DNA of 38,559 bases. It comes from Nitriliruptoraceae bacterium. Lineage in GTDB: Bacteria; Actinomycetota; Nitriliruptoria; Nitriliruptorales; Nitriliruptoraceae. The first letter of the stretch is position 1. Each line of letters begins with the position of its first letter. The position numbers were made by a program, and so were the translations under genes. The stretch is taken from assembly GCA_003558435.1 (NCBI GenBank), contig PWLR01000178.1, forward strand, positions 1 through 38,559. The letters run 5' to 3'. The notes beneath the pieces are model-generated. The model worked only from the letters and a program-made list of their open reading frames with translations, was not told where the DNA came from and did no database searches. Of the stretch, positions 35,005-38,559 are shown in pieces.

Positions 35005-37203
35005 ATGTCCGACGAACAGACCAAACGCCCGGAGTGGGCATCGCGCACCACGCCCAGCTTGCAGGGCAACGAGCACTGGTGGCCCGACCAGCTCACCTTG
35101 AACATCCTGCACCAGAAGCACCCGGACGCGAACCCCTTCGGCGAGGACTTCTCCTACGCCGAGGCGTTCGGCCGGCTCGACGTCGACGAGCTGACCGCGG
35201 ACGTCGATGCGCTGATGACGGACTCGCAGGACTGGTGGCCCGCCGACTGGGGGCACTACGGGCCGTTCTTCATCCGCATGTCGTGGCACGCGGCCGGCAC
35301 CTACCGGGCACTCGACGGCCGCGGCGGTGGTGGCACCGGGGCGCAGCGCTTCGCGCCGTTGAACAGCTGGCCGGACAACGGCAACCTCGACAAGGCGCGC
35401 CGTCTGCTCTACCCGATCAAGGAGAAGTACGGCGAGCGGATCTCGTGGGCCGACCTGCTGGTGTTCGCCGGCAACCGTGCGCTCGAGACCATGGGCTTCA
35501 CCACCTTCGGCTTCGGCTTCGGCCGCGCGGACATCTGGGCACCCGAGGACGACATCTACTGGGGTCCCGAGAACGAGTGGCTGTCGACGGAGGACGAGCG
35601 CTACACCGGCACCTGGGAAGATGGCAGCCGGGTGCTCGACAACCCGCTCGCTGCGGTCCAGATGGGGCTGATCTACGTCAACCCGGAGGGCCCCAACGGT
35701 GTCCCGGACGCGCTCAAGTCCGCCCAGGACGTGCGCGAGACCTTCAGCCGCATGGGCATGAACGACCGCGAGACGGTCGCGCTGACGGTCGGTGGCCACA
35801 CCTTCGGCAAGATGCACGGCGCCGGGCCCGAGGACGCGGTCGGTGAGCTCCCCGAGGCCTCCAAGATCCACGAGCAGGGCTTCGGCTGGGCCAACTCGCA
35901 CGAGACCGGGCTGGGTGAGTACACGATCACCTCGGGCCTGGAAGGTGCCTGGACCCCGACGCCGACGACGTGGGACAACTCCTACCTCGAGACGATCTTC
36001 ACCCACGAATGGCAGGTCGTGGAGTCGCCGGCCGGCGCGAAGCAGTGGGAGCCCGTGGAGGTCAAGGAGGGGTACTGGGTCCCCGACGCGCACGTCGAGG
36101 GCAAGATGAACCCGCCGGTCATGACCACCGCCGACATGGCGATGATCGCCGACCCGGACTACCTCGAGATCGCCAAGGAGTACCGCGAGAACCCGGACGT
36201 ACTCGCCGATGAGTTCGCCCGTGCCTGGTACAAGCTCCTGCACCGCGACATGGGACCGAGCGCACGCTACATCGGCCCCCAGGTCCCCGACGAGGAACTC
36301 ATCTGGCAGGACCCGGTCCCCGCGCACGAAGGACCGCTCGTCAGCGAGGCGGAGATCGCCACGCTGAAGGCAACGCTCGCGGACTCCGGGCTCACCGCCG
36401 CGCAGCTGGTGGGTACCGCCTGGGCGTCGGCCTGCACCTACCGCCAGACCGACCACCGCGGTGGCGCCAACGGTGCGCGTATCCGTCTCGCGCCGCAGGC
36501 CGGCTGGGACGTGAACGTCAGCTCCGGTGTGCCGGAGGTGCTCACCAAGCTCGAGCAGATCAAGGACGCCTCCGAGGCGAACATCTCGTTGGCGGACCTG
36601 ATCGTGCTCGGCGGGAGCGTCGGCGTCGAGATGGCCGCCGAGGCGGCCGGTCACGAGGTCACCGTCCCGTTCACCCCGGGTCGCACCGACGCGACCCAGG
36701 ACCAGGTCGAGCTCGACACCACCGCCTACCTCGAGCCGAGGCACGACGCGTTCCGCAACTACCTGCAGAAGCAGGAGGACATCCCCACCGAACACCTGAT
36801 GGTCGACCGGGCGTTCATGCTGAACCTGAGCGTGCCGGAGATGACGGCGCTCGTCGGCGGCATGCGCGCCATCGGGGCCAACGCCGGTGAGGACAACACC
36901 GACGGGATCCTCACGGAGCGTCCGGGCCAGCTGACGAACGACTTCTTCCGCAACCTCATCAGCATGGCGACCGTCTGGGAGCCGATCGGTGAGGGCGAGG
37001 ACCGGTTCGAAGGCAAGGACCGCAAGACGGGCGAGACGCGGTGGACCGCGACCCGTGTCGATCTCGTCTTCGGGTCCAACTCGCAGTTGCGCGCGATCGC
37101 CGAGGAGTTCGCCGCCAACGGTGGCGAGCAGCACATGCTCAGGGCCTTCGTCCGGGGCTTCGTCAAGGTGATGGAGGCCGACCGCTTCGACCTGCACCGC
37201 TGA
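35005..37203 (+). CDS. katG: Catalase-peroxidase
   Basis: This is a 732-residue bifunctional haem enzyme that removes hydrogen peroxide. The distal site is R91, W94 and H95 in [11 protein letters not shown]. The proximal haem ligand is H265 in VGGHTFGK. The Trp94-Tyr224-Met250 set that makes the KatG-specific cross-linked cofactor is complete ([18 protein letters not shown]). The second, non-haem domain covers about 420-732. The ATG at 35005 has GAGGAGG nine bases upstream. It is divergent from a FurA-like regulator with a dyad over its promoter, so induction by peroxide or iron limitation is likely. Confidence 0.98.
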   Translation: MSDEQTKRPEWASRTTPSLQGNEHWWPDQLTLNILHQKHPDANPFGEDFSYAEAFGRLDVDELTADVDALMTDSQDWWPADWGHYGPFFIRMSWHAAGTYRALDGRGGGGTGAQRFAPLNSWPDNGNLDKARRLLYPIKEKYGERISWADLLVFAGNRALETMGFTTFGFGFGRADIWAPEDDIYWGPENEWLSTEDERYTGTWEDGSRVLDNPLAAVQMGLIYVNPEGPNGVPDALKSAQDVRETFSRMGMNDRETVALTVGGHTFGKMHGAGPEDAVGELPEASKIHEQGFGWANSHETGLGEYTITSGLEGAWTPTPTTWDNSYLETIFTHEWQVVESPAGAKQWEPVEVKEGYWVPDAHVEGKMNPPVMTTADMAMIADPDYLEIAKEYRENPDVLADEFARAWYKLLHRDMGPSARYIGPQVPDEELIWQDPVPAHEGPLVSEAEIATLKATLADSGLTAAQLVGTAWASACTYRQTDHRGGANGARIRLAPQAGWDVNVSSGVPEVLTKLEQIKDASEANISLADLIVLGGSVGVEMAAEAAGHEVTVPFTPGRTDATQDQVELDTTAYLEPRHDAFRNYLQKQEDIPTEHLMVDRAFMLNLSVPEMTALVGGMRAIGANAGEDNTDGILTERPGQLTNDFFRNLISMATVWEPIGEGEDRFEGKDRKTGETRWTATRVDLVFGSNSQLRAIAEEFAANGGEQHMLRAFVRGFVKVMEADRFDLHR

Positions 37204-37223
37204 TCCGATCGATCCACGCCGCG

Positions 37224-37255
37224 CGGGCGGCCGTCCCATCCGGGGCGGCCGCCCG
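37224..37255 (+). terminator. Hairpin downstream of katG
   Basis: CGGGCGGCCG (37224-37233) and CGGCCGCCCG (37246-37255) form a perfect 10-bp GC stem with a 12-base loop, beginning 21 bp after the katG stop. A U run is lacking, as is common for terminators in high-GC actinobacteria. Confidence 0.65.
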
Positions 37256-37608
37256 TCGTGTGCCACCTGGTATCGGGCGTCCCCCGGGACGCCGTCGACC
37301 GGGCATCCGCGGCGAGATCACGGCTGTCGCGGGCCAGCACGGCAGCCGTGGCTGGGGCGGCCTGGTCGTCGGGCGCCGGTTGCGCCGGCGAGGTAGCTGG
37401 CGACGAGCATGGGAGGCCTTGGGCCGGGTACCGGGACCGCAGGGGATGCTCGAGCAGTCGTCCGCGACCGGTCGGTCTCACCCCCACTCGTGGAGCAGCG
37501 CCACGCGACACCCTGCCGCCACCGACGGGCCATCGCGACTTACGGTCGATGCGCCGCTCCCCTCCCCCGGCGCACTATCGCCGCACCCGATTCACGACGG
37601 AGGCTCCG
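37256..37608. other. Intergenic region without a supported gene
   Basis: About 350 bp between the katG hairpin and the GNAT gene. Open frames on both strands are Arg/Pro-rich and lack ribosome sites or domains. The promoter of the GNAT gene should be here; no convincing -35/-10 pair was recognised. Confidence 0.5.
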
Positions 37609-38211
37609 ATGAGCGGGATCACCCCACCCATGACGAGGATCGATCCCGGCGACGTGATGCCGACCCTGCTCGGCGCGTTCGCCGACGACCCGCCCATCCG
37701 GTGGCTCTACCCCGACGACGACACCTACGAGCAGGCGTTCCCCGAACTCGTGCTGCTCTCGGCCGGTGCCGGCTTCGACGAAGGCACCGTCGATGTCGCG
37801 GAGGCTGGCACGGCGGTCGCCGTCTGGGCTCCACCCGGAGACGAGGCGGATCCGGAGGAGGTCGGCGCGGCCTGGTTCACCCACTTCGAGGCACACGTCG
37901 ACCCCGCGCGGCTCGGCGACGTCTTCACCTGGGCCGAGCAGGTGGGCCGCTTCCACCCGACCGAGCGCCACTGGTACCTCGCCCAGGTGGCGGTCACGCC
38001 CGGACAGCAGGGTCGCGGTCACGGCACGGCGCTCCTGCGGTCGGGACTCGAGCGCTGCGACCGCGACGGCTTGCCTGCCTACCTCGAGGCGAGCAGTCCT
38101 CGCAACCGGGCGCTGTACGAGCGGCATGGTTTCCAGGTGATCGATGAGGTCCAGTTCGCGGACTCACCCCCGATCTGGCCGATGCTCCGCCCACCGATCG
38201 ACGAGAGGTAA
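37609..38211 (+). CDS. GNAT family N-acetyltransferase
   Basis: This is a 200-residue acetyl-CoA-dependent acyltransferase. Motif A is VAVTPGQQGRGHGTALL with the Q/RxxGxG/A pyrophosphate loop. Motif B follows as LPAYLEASSPRNRALYERHGF. The layout (long N-terminal part with AFADDPPIRWLYPDD) is that of the GNAT group often annotated as RimI-like or puromycin-acetyltransferase-like. The ATG at 37609 has GGAGG six bases upstream; the frame is open far upstream without conserved content. The substrate is unknown. Confidence 0.93.
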   Translation: MSGITPPMTRIDPGDVMPTLLGAFADDPPIRWLYPDDDTYEQAFPELVLLSAGAGFDEGTVDVAEAGTAVAVWAPPGDEADPEEVGAAWFTHFEAHVDPARLGDVFTWAEQVGRFHPTERHWYLAQVAVTPGQQGRGHGTALLRSGLERCDRDGLPAYLEASSPRNRALYERHGFQVIDEVQFADSPPIWPMLRPPIDER

Positions 38212-38226
38212 CGGAGGTCCCGCCGT

Positions 38227-38450
38227 GTGGCCGAACACCTCGGGGACCACGACGGGTCCGTTGTCGCCGCCGGCAGGCTCTCGCCCGATGACCGCGGCCC
38301 CGGAGTGCGCATCGATCGCGGACGTCGCCTGACGGTGGTAGCCGCCGTGCTCGGCGCTGCGCTGGCTGGTGGGGTCGGTTGCACCTCGGAGCCGAGGAGC
38401 TCGGCGCCAAGACCCATGCGGCCGTCAGGGCGGGACGGTCGTCGCGCTGG
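38227..38450 (+). pseudogene. Possible decayed second GNAT acetyltransferase
   Basis: After a good ribosome site (GGAGG near 38214-38218) a GTG frame reads DGSVVAAGRLSPDDRGPGVRID, like the beta-2 to beta-4 part of a GNAT domain. Next comes AAVLGAALAGG, like the helix after the CoA loop, and in another frame RLHLGAEELGAKTHAAV (about 38370-38420). The CoA-binding loop itself is missing. The pieces in the right order but in different frames suggest a broken gene. The original frame stays open to the window end, so a partial real gene cannot be excluded. Confidence 0.3.
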
Positions 38451-38559
38451 TCGTGTGGGTGCCCGTTCGTTTGGGACCTTGGCCTCGGGCGGGGGTTGTG
38501 GTGCGGCTCTAGCCTGGCCAGGAGGGAATGAGGGCGCCGATGGCCGAGTTCATGCGCAA

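Noticed and set aside
34903..37266. 787-codon minus-strand frame opposite katG
   Set aside because: Antisense shadow of katG with repetitive Val/Arg/Leu/Gly composition and no recognisable motif.

Overview
This is a chromosomal stretch of a very GC-rich bacterium (roughly 70% G+C by eye). Genes are tightly packed, many start with GTG, and the content is typical of Actinomycetota: a long-form leuA with a leucine leader peptide, an AfsR/SARP-type giant regulator, a FurA-katG divergon, DUF427 and DUF72 proteins, and a GlcDEF set. The lineage cannot be fixed from sequence alone; an early-branching actinobacterial class (Nitriliruptoria-like) is a guess. No tRNA, rRNA, CRISPR array or complete mobile element was seen.

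Layout, left part. An IclR regulator (120-914, minus) faces a DUF6282-type metal hydrolase (1043-1873). A lipoprotein TlpA thioredoxin and a CcdA electron carrier form a coupled pair (2107-3545), followed by a DUF427 protein, a tiny membrane protein, a convergent monooxygenase-fold protein and a universal stress protein. leuA (5413-7176, minus) has upstream of it a 16-residue leader ORF with three consecutive Leu codons (7263-7313) and competing hairpins. Divergent from it is a four-gene operon with 4-nt start/stop overlaps: LctP-family lactate/glycolate permease, glcD, glcE, glcF (7502-13135). It is followed by a haem-oxygenase-like diiron enzyme (13276-14223).

Middle part. Two minus-strand operons follow. 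One is an ABC exporter (ATPase, then a permease in which two ABC-2 permeases are fused) plus a CPBP membrane protease (17635 down to 14168). The other is a ketopantoate-reductase-like enzyme and two different alpha/beta hydrolases, all joined by ATGA overlaps (21147 down to 17907), which looks like an uncharacterised small catabolic or biosynthetic pathway. A decayed zone (21148-21968) carries an EAL-domain remnant. It leads into a third hydrolase that seems to start at CTG, and then a 1006-residue BTAD/P-loop regulator (22816-25836) that overlaps a GPH-family sugar symporter tail to tail.

Right part. This holds a membrane-anchored HExxH metallopeptidase, a truncated carboxymuconolactone-decarboxylase fragment too short to be picked up as an ordinary ORF, a monoglyceride-lipase-like hydrolase divergent from an NSS-family sodium symporter, and a pRiA4b ORF-3-like protein translationally coupled to a 51-residue ORF. 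It continues with a DUF1801 protein, a DUF72 protein coupled to a Fur/PerR-type regulator, divergent katG with a dyad over its putative -10, and a GNAT acetyltransferase. The window ends in what may be a second, decayed GNAT gene. The strongest candidates for something new are the reductase/hydrolase/hydrolase operon, the fused-permease exporter with its CPBP partner, the diiron enzyme beside the glycolate operon, and the leuA leader.
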